Part shown: in pieces, positions 47,071 through 59,215 of the stretch
Layout of the letters: every line of letters begins with the position of its first letter
How positions within the stretch are numbered: the first letter of the stretch is position 1
Notes under the pieces: generated by a model
Told to the model about the DNA's origin: nothing
The model's database searches: none
What the model saw: only the letters and a program-made list of their open reading frames with translations
Position numbers and translations under genes: made by a program
Source: Zantedeschia hybrid cultivar
Lineage: Eukaryota > Streptophyta > Magnoliopsida > Alismatales > Araceae
Direction: 5' to 3'
Assembly: GCA_030544215.1 (NCBI GenBank)
Contig: JARZZO010000002.1
Span: 75,089,150 to 75,153,149, forward strand
Length of the DNA: 64,000 nt

Positions 47071-48355
47071 TGTAAACACGTTAATTTTGACATCATTATG
47101 AGTAAATTTCATGTCATATAATAATGCCTCAGAATGGTCTGATATTTAATCATTAGTTAATTTTTTAATCTTTCTGAATTAATTATCTAAATAGTATCGA
47201 GTCAGACAGACATAATTTAAATTAATTAATTAAATTGATTTTAACTCAAATTTAATCAAAATATGAAAAAGTCTAAAAGACGTAGACATGTGTAGACGCC
47301 ATTCATATTTTGATATTTAAATTTGAATTTTAATTAATTGATTAATTAGATAAAAGACGTTTGCAAGGCACGACGTCATTTAGGTCTCCTAAGTTTTTGT
47401 GTCTCTTTTCCGGATGTTTATCCTTATTTTAATTAGTTTAAAAGACGTCTCCCATAGGCGACGCGCTTTAGATAATTACAAATAATGATAAATTAATCTG
47501 TGTTTATCTGTTTGTTAGCTAGATAAACTTTAAATTCTTTCATGTTAATCCATTAATAACCGCGGACGAAAAAATCTATAAATACCTAACTCCTTGGTCA
47601 TTGAAAAGTTCGTGATAATGATTGAGAGTGATGATAAGTGATTAAAGTGATAATTCTGAGTAATCTAAAAAGGCGACGACGTCCAGACGCTGAGGGATCG
47701 AGGTGCTGCTACTTTCAGGAGTCTTGAAGTAAGCTACATCCTTTTTTCATCACTTCTTCGTCCATTCAAGAGCATTCAAGACCAAGACTTTCCAGGGGCT
47801 ATCCAACTTACTTCCTAATTAATTTCTACATCATTCTCATATTCTCATCACATTAGCATCATATTTCCATCACATCACTCCATGCAACACACACTCACTA
47901 GCATAATTTCAATCCATATTCTGAGGAGTTTGAAAGACCATCAAACAAGTGAGTTCATTTGTTTAGTTGCATGATTAAAATTTCTACTGGAATGGATACT
48001 ACTTCTGCTTGAGTTCTTATTATTTTCTTTCATCTTTGCTTGTTGCAAAGTACAAAAAGATATAAAGAGGAAAGAATCAGCAAGGAAAAGGAAATATGGA
48101 TGATCCTCAAAGTCCGATAAGCAGCCAAAGCAAGAACAAAATCAAAAGGACTTTCTTTCTTCAGCCGGCTGAAGGAGGAGAATCAAGGACTTGAACATCT
48201 CCCACATCCAAAACAGGTAGGCAATCAATCTTTTCTTTTGAAACTTTTTAGTTAAAAGTTTCTGGCGATCACATTCACTTAGTTTTAATAAGTTTATTTG
48301 TCACACAAACAACATAATTTTCATGATAATCACACACCCAATTTGAGCACTCACA
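47071..48355 (+). repeat. Tat-type LTR, plus orientation (presumed 5' LTR)
   Basis: 1285 bp, starting TGTAAACACG and ending GCACTCACA. A TTGGTGATCACGGTGGGA primer-like sequence follows at about 48361. A TATA-like CTATAAATACC is at about 47576. It is an inverted copy of 49256-50619. It contains three short palindromes with arms related to AAAAGACGTC and GACGCGTTTTA (47272-47305, 47350-47382, 47438-47472). Confidence 0.8.
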
Positions 48356-49250
48356 GTTTTTTGGTGATCACGGTGGGACTTGGTCTCGCCATCTTTTGAT
48401 CTTTGTTCTTGCTTTTCGTCAATCGGGCACCCACGGTGCACCACCTGTGTCTTTCGACACGCCCTCACCGATCGATGAGTTTTTAGCTTAGTTGTCATTC
48501 CTACATGCACCACATGCACACCCTTGCGGCAAGATCTTGCCCTCCCCGTTTGATTGGTTGAAGAGCTATTTTTGTGATAAGAAGCATGTGTGTTTGAGTG
48601 ATTGTTTTGTTGTTTACATGATAAATCATCCTGTTAAGAAATTGAAATGAAAAAAGATTCGCATGAGCCAATTATTTACCACTTTCATTATGTTTGTTTG
48701 AGGGGGAATCGATCCAAAAATTCCTCCTTAAATATCGTTTCTGCGACTTGAAAAGCGTCCAGGAGCAGCGATGCGTTTTATACCGCGTCGCCCAACCCAG
48801 ACGCCTTTCAAGCAATTTTCTCTGCTCTCTGCTGCCTGAGTTTCTGCGAAAAAAATAAGTTTCTGTTTTGAATAGCGTCGAGACACAGCGATGCGATTAA
48901 GGCAGTTTCTTGTTTTTTCTTCAGTTCTCAGATTTCTGATCTGTTTGCTACTACACATTACGTAATAAGCATTATGGGCCACCCAAGCCACAGGTCATAC
49001 GTACTGAGGCTAACACCCTTCTCTTCTCTTAGGAACACCTTTCTTGACGTCTTCACCTCTCTCTGATTGGGTCGGTCCCTCAATCAGACTAGAGTGGTTG
49101 GCGTTAAAGACCTCCGTAAGTCTCCAAAATCAAGGTATTCCTCCTTGTTCATCAGGCTGGTTGTATCAATCGAAGTCCTGGTTAGATTTTCATAACGTTG
49201 TGAGAGAAAGCCATAGAGTATAGCGCTGGAAATTGAACTGAAACTAGGAT
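48356..49250 (+). other. Leader following the plus-strand LTR, truncated
   Basis: Non-coding. It resembles the start of an element's internal region and ends abruptly at the facing LTR. It holds further GCGTC/GACGC palindromic segments (48748-48812 and about 48877-48908). Confidence 0.55.
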
Positions 49251-49255
49251 CCTAC

Positions 49256-50619
49256 TGTGGGTGCTTAAAATGAGTGTGTGATTATCATGAAAAGTCTATG
49301 TTGTTTAGGTGTAAAATAAAACATATTAAAAGAAACTAAGTGAAGTGATCGCCAAAAACTTTTGACTTAAAAGTTTCAAAAGAAAGTTTGATCGCCTACC
49401 TGTTTGAACGTGGGAGATGTTGAGCTCTTGGTTCCCCTCCTTCAGCCGGCTGAAGGAAGAGAGCCCTTTCTTATTTTTATTCTTGCTTTGATTGCTGTTG
49501 AGGTTGAGGATCGTCTAGAGCCCTTGTTGTTTGCTTGTTGATTTCCTCCCCTTTGATTCTCCTTCGTTCTTTGCAAAAGAAATAGAAAGAAAGAACAATT
49601 ATAAGAACTTAGACAAAAGTAGTATCCATTCTAAACATAGTTTTAAACATGCAACTAAACAAAACACTCACTTGTTGAGTGGTCTTTTAAACCCCTTTAA
49701 CAAATAGGTTTTGAAAAATAATGTTGGTGTTGTGTGTGTTGCATGGAGTGATGTGATGAAGAATGTAGAATTAATGAAGTGAAAATATGAAAAAAAATGC
49801 AGAAATGAATTGAAAAACTTATGCTAAATGGATGAAGAATGGAAAGTATTGATCTTGGATGGATGAAGAATGGATGCCGACTTCTGGATGCGGCAGTAGT
49901 TCAGCGTTTGGACGTCGTTGCTTTAATTTTCACTTCGATTATCACTTTGATATCGCTTCAATTACTAAACTCTAATTCCAATTCTGTCACCCATTCAAGA
50001 GAAGGGTATTTATAGACTTCTTCTGCGTCCGCGGATTTACACGAAGAAATTTGGGATTTATCCATCTTAACCAACATATAAATACATATTAATTCATCTT
50101 TATCTGTAACTATCTAAAACGCGTCGCCCATAGAAGACGCTTTTCAGACTGATTAGGATAAAGATAAACATCCGGAAAAAACTTATCTTTATCTGTAATT
50201 AGATAAAACGCGTCGTCACGTAGAGACGCCTTTTACACTAATTAAGGTAAAGATAAACATCCGGAAGAGAAGTAGAAACAACTTAGGAAATCTAAAATGC
50301 GTCGTGACTGGCAAACGTCTTTTAGCTAATTAATTAATTAATTAAAATTCAAATTTAAACGTCAAAATAAGAATAAACTCTAAATGGCGTCTACACATGT
50401 CGACGTCTTTTAGACTTCTTCTTATTTTAACTGAAATTTGAGTTAAAATCAATTTAATTGATTAACTTAAATCATATATGTCTGATCCGACACTTTTTAG
50501 ATAATTAACTTAAAAAGATCAATAAAAATTAACCAATGATTAAATATCATACCATTCTGAGGCATTATTATATGATATGAAATTTACTCAAAATGATGTC
50601 AAAATTAGCGTGTCTACAG
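49256..50619 (-). repeat. Tat-type LTR, minus orientation (3' LTR of the 53-56 kb element)
   Basis: 1364 bp. On the minus strand it starts TGTAGACACG after a purine-rich AAGGTGAGGCAGC tract and ends AGCACCCACA. CTATAAATACCC lies at about 50010 (minus). Four palindromic segments with conserved arms lie at 50114-50147, 50202-50236, 50291-50326 and 50381-50416. Confidence 0.8.
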
Positions 50620-51909
50620 CTGCCTCACCTTGGCATCGTCTTTGCAAGGGAGTGAAATAAAATGGAATGTACTGAAAAGGTGATGCCAAGGTGTGATGAG
50701 ACACGCTCTTAACATCACATGATTGGAATTTTTCTCAAAATCATCGATGAAGATAGTTCAAGGAGATCAATGGAATCAATCCTGTCTGGATGAGGTAGAC
50801 AAGGAAATAAAATAAAGTCGATCAACCTCCTCGGAGTGGGAAGTACCCCAGGTCGTAGACACTGTAGGTTTCATCACGGGGAGCGTTTGCCAGCCAATGT
50901 GGACGTGCTGCAGCCATAATGGATCTTAAAAGAAAACAAGAAATATTGGATAAAGAGTCCAAGAAAGGATAGAATTACAAGGATATCTTCAAGCGAACCT
51001 CAAAGATAATCAAGATACTCAATTCAGAATGGAATATTTCATATCATATTGGAGTTATTTGATTTAATGGTCTAAAACTTAATCAGTGATTAATCCTTAT
51101 CTCAGTGATTTCAAAGTCCTATATGATGCATGTTGGGCTAAAAGAAAAAAAATAAAGTCAAACAAAATATAAATTAATGAAGGATAATATTGTTAAATTG
51201 TCATTAATGAGTCAAGATACCAATTCTTGTAATCCAGTGCTAAGCCGAAACTCGTTTATCCACGTACTGTTTCACAAAAGTGGAACCATCGTCCTCACTA
51301 ATTAACAATCCAACGGCCTATCCGTGCGATTAAGAATTATCTGGATTTATCACTGTTTTTTTTTTGAAGGGGAACTCAAATTCCAGTTTCATCAAAACCA
51401 CAAGGTTCTTGACATACTCTAATAAATACTTAATATATAGTAATGCAAATTAACTACGTGAAATAATATAAGGGTAGAAATAACCGTCTTTTTAGCCACG
51501 GTTGAGATTTAAAAACTCCCAAAGCGGGATCTTCTCGATATTTCCAGCTTTGAATTTCTGAATCGTGTCGTGTCGCGCCGACGCCTCTAACATGAACCAA
51601 AATACATTACTGTTCAACGACGCCTTTCAATCGCAGAAACAGGTTCTGGCTGTCTTCAATCCGTATTCCAACTCTCTTCATGCCTTGTGTCCTGTATATG
51701 ACTTGAACAAACAGGTTAAGCATCTATTCAGGCTTAGCCCCTTGCCTGGTTAAGTAACCGACTACTTGATCTTATCCTTGGTAGAAAGGTCAAGGGGCAT
51801 AGTCTTTATTAACAAAGGTAATCGGACTGTAAGCGAAATGCAACATGCAAGTAGACAAATGTTTACTAAAAGTAAAAGGAATGAAGCATACCAAATGCAA
51901 TAAGCAAAT

Positions 51910-52235
51910 GCTAATTGAAATATTTTTGTTGTTTTGAAATATGTACTTTTTTTTGGGTTTTGAAATATGTATATTTTTTGGCTTTTGAAACATGTGTATC
52001 TTTTTGACTTTTTGAAATATGTACTATTTTTTTTTTGGATTTTTGGCATATGTATTTTTTTTGGATTTTTGAAATATGTATTTTTTTGGACTTTTGAAAT
52101 ATATATTTTTTTTTGGACTTTTGAAATATGTATTTTTTTGGACCTTTGAAATATGTATTTTTTTTGGTTTTGAGATATGTATTTTTTTTTGTTTTAACAT
52201 ATGTATTTTTTTTTTAATTTTTTGAAATATGATGT
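51910..52235. repeat. AT-rich tandem repeat, ~25-30 bp unit
   Basis: About ten degenerate units of the form GGACTTTTGAAATATGTA followed by a T run of variable length. It lies in the 3' non-coding part of the minus-strand Tat element, between integrase and LTR. Confidence 0.85.
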
Positions 52236-53103
52236 GAATTAAAAGACCAGCATGGTACTCAGATCAAAAGATCATATTCATTTATTAACTTAATTCCCAA
52301 ATTGTTCTTTAATAATTTAACTTAAACCCATCGTGTTTGAACTTTTGTTTCCATTCATGATCCCATCTGATAATTTGACCTTCAGTCAATCTAGGTTGTT
52401 CCTTAAGTTTGAAGTACGCCTCTTTAGAAAGAAATGAAGAATTAGTTTAGAAAGCCCATGAGAAGGTTCCGGAGACCTAAAAAGATGTTCCTTTCCTACC
52501 CTAATATTTGTTGGGGTTCGGTTATTTTCTTTCCGGGGTATTTATCGATCTTGCGTTCCCTTTCATTTGATGGCCTTGATGTAACGTTGGTAATGTGATG
52601 GCCTTTTGATTTGACGTTTGGCTTTTACTTTTTGTTTTTGCTTTTCTATTCTTTTCTTTGGGACGGATCTTCCCTTTTTTTTTTATGACGGCCTCCTACT
52701 AAGATGGCGGGTATTCTTGGTAGTCTTTTCTAAGCCTCGTTTCGACATCATGGGCCGAGTGTAAAACAGAATTTTGCTTTAAAAGGAATGATTTGTACTT
52801 TACACTTTTAGTCAAGCTTTCGATATTCCTTAGGACCTGGCATCTCTTGTTACTCACGAATCAAACGTGTCAGTATGTGTAGTAATGTGTTTAGAATTAA
52901 ATTATTTAGACTGACAAGGAAATTTGAGTTTTTAAATTCTCTGATTCCACTGGTCTTTGTACCATGCTGATCGACTCTTTAATCTAAGGGTAGTATTTCT
53001 TAAGATGTAAACCATTTCAGGGGTGAGTTAGCTCTTCTTCTTCTGCATTGACAAGACGATAAGCGTTACCAGGAAAAGCGTACGATATAACATACGGTCA
53101 TTC
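52236..53103. other. Non-coding between integrase and the tandem repeat
   Basis: No conserved frame recognised on either strand. Probably the 3' untranslated part of the minus-strand element. Confidence 0.5.
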
Positions 53104-54240
53104 TCAGTTGGGTTGGAGTTTAGAACGTGGACCACCAGGTTTTACAAAAATTCTTTTGACAACCATTTCACTAACTTTGAACTTACGTTCAATGACTTTC
53201 TTTTGATAAAAACGTACTAGTCTATTTTGATAAACTCTTGCATGATTAGTAGCTGACCATCTTCTCTCGTCTAAGAGTTCCAATTGAGTAAGGAGTGCTG
53301 AACGATGTTCATCAATGGAAAATTCATTGTTCAATTGTACTCTTAATGACGGTATGAGGATCTCGTATGAAACTACCGCCTCCATTCCAAATGTTAATGA
53401 ATAAGGAGTTTGCCCAGTGGGCGTGCGGATTGAAGTTCGGTAGGCCCATAGAGCCTCAACCAATTTTTCTGGCCAGTCTGTGAATTTGTTAGATTTGGAC
53501 GTCTTTTTGATGATTTTTATCAAAGTCTTATTAGTTGCCTCTGCTTGGCCATTGCCTTGCGGATAATAAGGAGATGAATGATGCAATGCAATTTTGTACC
53601 TGTTGCAGAGGCCTTTCAATTCTTGTGACACGAACTGTGGTCCATTGTCGGTGACGATGGTGCTTGGAATTCCAAATCTAGTGATGATGTTCCTCATGAT
53701 GAACTTGCAGACGGTTAATGCTTTGACTTCCGTGTATGCTTCAGCTTCTGCCCACTTGGTGAAGTATTCCGTTGCCGTGAGGATGAAAGATTTTTGCTTG
53801 ATGCCGGAATCAGAATTGCCAAGGGGTCCAATGATATCGAAAGCCCACATGGAGAAAGGCCATGGGGAAGAAACAGGATGGAGTGAAGATGCAGGAGAAT
53901 GAATTTTGTCGGCGTGAAGTTGGCACTTAGCACACCTACGGACATATCCTACGCAGTCTTCTTCCATGGTTGACCAATAAAATCATTGTCTAAGGATCTT
54001 CTTTGCTAGCATTTGTCCATTAACATGGCCACCACAAACTCCAGCATGAGCTCCTTCCATAACCTTCCAAAGCTCATCTTCGTCTAGACATCTCAAAAGA
54101 ACTCCATCAAAACCTCTTTTGTACAGTGCTCCTCCAACTAGGGTGTATCGTTGAGCAACTCTCCTGATAGCCCTCTTTTCCTCAGCTGTGGCTTCTTCAG
54201 GATACGATTGATCTTCACAATATTTGGCAATTTCATAATA
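53104..54240 (-). pseudogene. Integrase of the minus-strand Tat element
   Basis: The zinc region GAHAGVCGGHVNG...CAKCQ is interrupted by a stop near 53985. The core frame 53967-53104 has MWAFDIIGPL, TDNGPQF and GNGQAEATNKT, so the DDE residues are present. Then comes LWAYRTSIRTPTGQTPYSL and the start of the C-terminal domain. The upstream linker (54240-53990) is in frame with RNase H except for stops. Confidence 0.88.
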
Positions 54241-55437
54241 CTATAGTTTTTGTTCATCATCCATCTCTTCTAACAGCCCCATCAACATGATTTCTCTCTT
54301 TTCCACGATATCTCTATCTCTGACTTTCTTCAGCAACTTTTCCTTAGTTCTAAGAAATGAAGAGTCTTTCACGGCGGGTGAAAGACGCCTATGAACTATG
54401 ATTGATTCAGATTGCCTGCTGATTGGAAAATCAAGAGAAGATGCAAGTGAGGCTAGAGCGTCAGCTAAGATGTTCTGATTCCTAGGAACATGGATGAAGA
54501 TCAATTTAGTGAAAAGCTTTGAATAAGCAGAAGTAAGTTTTTGATAAGGCTTGAGTTTGGGATCAATGGTTCGATACTTGGTTAACACTTGGCGAAGAAT
54601 CAATTGGTTATCACCCACAATCATGAGTTTGGTAACACCATGGGAATGAGCAGCCTCGAGGCCAGCAAGGAGCGCCTCGTATTCAGCTATATTATTGGTG
54701 ACTGGAAAGTCAAGCTGAAAGGCTTGTGGAATGGTGATACCTTCGGGTGATAACAGAACAATGCCAATACCCTTTCCATGGGAATCCAGAGCTCCGTCAA
54801 AATGCAGAGTCCACATATCATCTCTGATTTGGTCTATGGACATCAGTTCCTCATCCGGAAACTCCGATTGGACTGGATCAAAACGAGGAAGGGGATGATG
54901 ACCGAGGTGTTCTGCTATGGCATAGCCTTTGATCGCTTTCTGCTGAATGTAAGTGATATCGAATTGAGATAGAAAGCTTTGCCATCGCGCTAACCTATCA
55001 GTAAGGACAGATTTCTCCAGAAGAAATTTGATCGGATTCATCCTAGCGATGAGATGGACTTCATGGGTTAGAAAATAATGCTTCAATTTCTGAACAACCC
55101 AGACCAATGCTGCACATGTTTTCTCCATCGTTGTATATCTCTGTTCAGCGGGGTTGAGAAGTTTAGAGAGATAATAGGCTGCCCTCTCCTTTCCTTCTTC
55201 ATCCTCTTGTGCTAGGACAACCCCTATTGCATCATCCAAAACAGAAATATAAAGTATCAATAGTTTGCCTGGAGATGATGGTCTCAAAACAGGAGGACTT
55301 GTTAAATAATTTTTTAATCCATCGAATGCCTCCTGACACTTATCGTCCCAATCGAATTTGACTTCCGGCTTGGTAAGCTCGTAGAACGGCTTACACCTTT
55401 GTGAGTGCTGGGAGACAAAACGGCAAATAAATTGCAA
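54241..55437 (-). pseudogene. RT end, RNase H domains of the minus-strand Tat element
   Basis: A 398-codon frame. It starts in the RT connection (FDWDDKCQEAFDGLKNYL) and continues with RAAYYLSKLLNPAEQRYTTME. A second RNase H follows with LHFDGALDSHGKGIGIVL, NNIAEYEALLAGLEAA and DNQLILRQV. Stops at 55440 and 54240 bound it. The dual RNase H supports Tat lineage. Confidence 0.88.
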
Positions 55438-55449
55438 CCTCCCGATTAA

Positions 55450-56523
55450 TCATCTTAACTCCTTCAAGTTCTTGGGAGGTGGCATCTCTTTGATAGCCTT
55501 TGCCTTGTTGGGATCGATCTCAATTCCCCGTTTACTGACAATGAATCCAAGTAGTTTTCCTAAAGATACCCTGAATACACATTTCTTGGGGTTCATCTTT
55601 AACTGATACTCCCTTGATCTCTCTAACACTCTTGCCAAAACTTTGGCATGTTCAGCCTTTGTCTTAGATTTAACCAACAAGTCATCCACATATACTTCCA
55701 GATCTATATGCATCATGTCATGAAATATTGCCATCATAGCCCTCTGATAAGTGGCTCCAGCATTCTTTAATCCAAATGGCATAACAACATAGCAGTATGT
55801 TCCCCAAGGTATAGTGAATGATGTCTTCTCTTGATCTTCTTCTGCTAACTTGATCTGATTGTATCATGAAAACCTATCCATAAATGATAAAGTTTCATAG
55901 CCAGCAGTGTTATTAATGAGTACGTCAATATGAGGTAATGGAAAATCATCTTTAGGACCCGCCCGGTTTAAATCTCGGAAGTCAATGCAAATCCTGACTT
56001 TTCCGTCTTTCTTCATAACCGGGACTATGTTGGCCACCCATTGTAGATAGAGGACAACTCTAATAAATTTGGCTTTATGTAATTTGTCGACCTCTTCCTT
56101 CATTTTTAAAGCCATTTGCGGGTGGAATCGACTTAATTTCTGCTTGACTGGGCTAGCTCCTTCCTTTAATGTCAATCTGTGTTCCACTAGTGACGAGTCT
56201 AACCCCGGCATATCTTCATAACTCCAGGCGAAAGTGTCCTTATAGTCCTTAAGTACTTGTACCATTGCTTTCTCATCGTCCTCAGAAAGATTCTTGCTGA
56301 CGAGGACAACCTTAGGTTCGTCTTCAGTCCCTAAATTGACTTCTCTGGTGGGCTCTTCTACAGCAGCTAAGGGTTCATCAAATCTCTTCATTCTACTGGC
56401 ATATGCGTCAGCCGCGTCCTCGTCATCTTCCTCATCTTCAATAACGGGGTCTTTTTCATGTATCAACTCATACACCCTATATCCATCATTGACTGACTCA
56501 TCATTCATACAGTCTTCTGGCAT
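55450..56523 (-). pseudogene. Reverse transcriptase of the minus-strand Tat element
   Basis: The frame 56523-55864 has DTFAWSYEDMPGLD, VVLYLQWVANIVPVMKKDGK and ICIDFRDLNRA, ending in a stop after FMDRFS. It resumes in the same domain with MPFGLKNAGATYQRAMM and YVDDLLVKS (frame 55782-55450). Only a few substitutions break it. No gag was recognised upstream, so the element is 5'-truncated or interrupted before 57 kb. Confidence 0.88.
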
Positions 56524-57535
56524 CTAAATTAGATTTTCTAATAACTGAGGGATTAAAGAGCAAGAAAAGCATCTATTAGTTAAGTCCTGGAGGTATCTAT
56601 CTGGAATTCACCTATCCTTAGGCTTCCTAGACTTCCTAACCTGATTAACTTGCCTAGAACTAGACTTCCTAACTTCACTAGACTCCCTATTCTGACCTAA
56701 TGAAAATGAAGCAGAATGAAAATCATGGGATACAGATGGAAATACAGGAGAATCCTCCAGAGGGGAGGGGCAGAGTAGATTTAGAAGAGAATCTTGACCG
56801 AAAGACCCGCGCAATGGGGTGTAATCGGCCAAGTAAGAGGTTTCCTCAATGAAGATCTGGGAAGAATTTGTTGCCAAATTGGCGCTTTTTTTTGGACAAT
56901 AGAGGAGTTAAGCATAAAATAGGAATGAATATAAATAGAAGGAGAATTAGATGGAGGAAGTGGTACCAAGGCCAAGGGATTAGGGGGATCATACAGCCAT
57001 GGATGAACCACGCTTCCAAACCCATTTGCTCCGCCTATAAATAAGATGGAGGAAGGCCAGGCGACATAGAAGGAGTGACGATTGAGAGGTTCTGTGAAGG
57101 ATCCGTTGCATACTGATCAAATCTTGGAACCTCGGGCAGCCTAAACGTCAAGATCAACCAAAAGATGTTATGCACGCCTTTTTCGATCGATCATCATGAC
57201 GGAAAAGAACGTCATACTTCGGCTCCTGAGCCGAAAATAACCCCCAACCGAGAGCAAAGTGGCGGCCTATGTAATATGCGAAGTGACAAATCCCATTAAG
57301 GAACATGAGGGTCGCATAGAGGAGCCCAGATGCGCCTCCAATAGACAGAAAGGGCCTGACACGCCTCCTCACCAGGTTCGATGACATCTTCTCGGTGTAG
57401 CCTGAGGAGAGCCCATCTCACGGCAAGGATTTCCTGCCTCCACGCAGTAGAGGGAGACCTCGAGACCCTATAAGGTCCCATCCTTCTTTTCAGTTCCAGT
57501 CCTCCACTTGGCAATCACTACGGCCAAGTGGCCGC
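56524..57535. other. Unassigned, element-derived sequence
   Basis: Short minus-strand frames (56877-56608, 57387-57154) show no known domain. A TATA-like CTATAAATAAG at about 57036 on the plus strand may belong to a second LTR fragment. Confidence 0.4.
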
Positions 57536-57539
57536 ATCA

Positions 57540-57790
57540 CCTCGACTAGCAACAACTATAAAAAACCCCTTATACCGAAGAGGTAAGTCAAGGTCTTTCT
57601 TGACATTAAAATTACAAAGATACTGACTTGAGCGTCGGAGGAAGATCCCCTCAGTCACACCAGGGGCTTTCTTCTAATGATTTTCTTGGTCTTACCGGAT
57701 CCTGCGTGGGCCTGGCCCGCTATCTCATCTCCCTTTTGTCCTCTCTTCATTTGAGCTCGATCCTGCGAAACCTAGATCGACTACAATTGA
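57540..57790 (+). repeat. Fragment of another Ty3/gypsy LTR
   Basis: CTATAAAAAACCCC is followed about 80 bp later by TGACTTGAGCGTCGGAGG and a CCCCTCAGTCACACCAGGGG segment. The same order (TATA box, then TAACTTAACCATCGGAGGGGG) occurs in the LTRs at 16 and 26 kb and in the solo LTR. Ends are not defined. Confidence 0.45.
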
Positions 57791-58412
57791 CAATGAAGAG
57801 AGGTGCACGGTCCTGAGAAGATCTCCAGTTTGGCAAAAATATGAGTCATCCTCTCAATATTGTTAGACTCCAATTCAAACATGTCCTGAGAAGATCTCCT
57901 CTGTATCGTAAAGGCTAAGAACTAAGAGGAAGCATTATATCAACTCCCATACTTAGAGATCATTGTTAGAAGAAATGTAATGTCGATGTTATATCTATCG
58001 CACCAAAAAGAATCCAACATGGTCTGGTCAGCTGGATCGATGCTACGCTGCAGTCCAAATCAACTCCACGTACGTAAAGAGACAAAGGCCGTCTGGAATT
58101 GCTCTCCAAGCGCTAACATAAATACTTGATACAATAATAAAAATTTATAATAGGTGAAATTCTTGAGGAAGACACCGTAAAATATTTGATCATAGCCATT
58201 CAAATTCCAACTTTTCTTTAAAAATAAAAGAAAATCTTACATACTCATGCCCCCGTTCGTTGTCCATGGATTGGGGGTATCAAAAACTTCTTTTGTTATT
58301 TTTGGTAGAACGTGGTCTGTAGAATTTGAAAGAGAAAGAAATTAATCAGCGGTTGCCTTCGCTGTTGGCGTACGCACTTGAGCATGCCTAAGGATCTGTT
58401 CTTAATCACCTT
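57791..58412. other. Spacer downstream of the FLZ gene
   Basis: AT-rich, no gene recognised. It includes the presumed 3' UTR of the minus-strand FLZ gene. Confidence 0.5.
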
Positions 58413-58811
58413 TCAGCTGGCGACGACGGCATCGGCAGCCCGCGCGTAGACTCTCTGATGGGCCGATGCCGTCGCCTGCTGCGAGGAGTCCGCGCGCTGG
58501 TGCTGGTGCCGCTGTCTCCTGCGCCGGTACCTGGTCTCCCTCTGCCGGGCCTCGTCGAGCTCGATCTGCTCCTGGCGGCACTCCTCGCTGCAGAAGGGCG
58601 CGTCCCCACGATACATGAACACGTCGGAGGAGGCGCGGAGTGGACTCTGGCAGCGGAAGCAGGCATCGAGGGAGCCGCGGGGCTCCTCCTCCAGTGGCGG
58701 CGTCTCCAACGAGAAGGTGACGTCGCCATGCGCACTGGAGGGTGAGCACCGGAGCGCCCTGTAGCTCACCCTGCGCCTCATGGCTGGATCAACAAGGACT
58801 GAGTCCGCCAT
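58413..58811 (-). CDS. FCS-like zinc finger (FLZ/DUF581) protein
   Basis: A single 132-residue frame. The Met at 58811 (MADSVLVDPAMRRR) is chosen over an in-frame Met 38 codons upstream, because the extension is low-complexity (ERERESEEDDDDD) and GA-rich leader-like. The FLZ domain at about 46-90 has the zinc ligands C51-x2-C54 and C74-x3-C78, with the signatures SDVFMYRGDAPFCSEECR and QEQIELDEA. A basic RRRRQRHQHQR tail follows. FLZ proteins bind SnRK1 kinase subunits and many respond to ABA, sugar or energy status. No intron is needed within this coding part. No breaks seen. Confidence 0.92.
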   Translation of the reverse strand: MADSVLVDPAMRRRVSYRALRCSPSSAHGDVTFSLETPPLEEEPRGSLDACFRCQSPLRASSDVFMYRGDAPFCSEECRQEQIELDEARQRETRYRRRRQRHQHQRADSSQQATASAHQRVYARAADAVVAS

Positions 58812-59029
58812 CGCCTCTCTGTCGTCGTCGTCGTCTTCTTCGCTTTCCCTTTCCCTTTCTGTCTCTCTAAAGAGTTGGACGACCCTTCTGCTACAAAGGA
58901 GGGCCAATCCAGGAGAAGAAAACAAAAAGAGAGGTGCTTTAGCTGCTGTTGCTGCCGTCGTCCTTGTATGTATTCTAGGATTTGTTCCTGCTTCGGGACC
59001 AGCAGTGGACTAGAGAGACGCTCACGATA

Positions 59030-59038
59030 CCACGTGGC
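59030..59038. promoter_or_regulatory. G-box/ABRE upstream of the FLZ gene
   Basis: CCACGTGGC lies about 220 bp before the FLZ ATG. It is an ABRE with an ACGTGGC core and a G-box. ABA responsiveness is known for several FLZ genes, so the site is plausible but untested. Confidence 0.5.
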
Positions 59039-59215
59039 ACCCAGCTTCCTGGAATCCCCAGCGAGCGACACCTCCTGCCTTGAGCACGCGTGGCGAACAG
59101 AGACTGCGCCATGTGACAACCGGAGTTCTGAATAGAAGCGGTGGGACCCTTCGCCATCTCCTTTTATCACCTTCTGTCTGCCACCGGCTGTGCTGTTTGA
59201 GAAGACGACGTCCAC

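Noticed and set aside
58778..59215. Minus-strand frame of 145 codons upstream of the FLZ start
   Set aside because: It overlaps the FLZ leader and promoter in another frame, is low-complexity and shows no domain.
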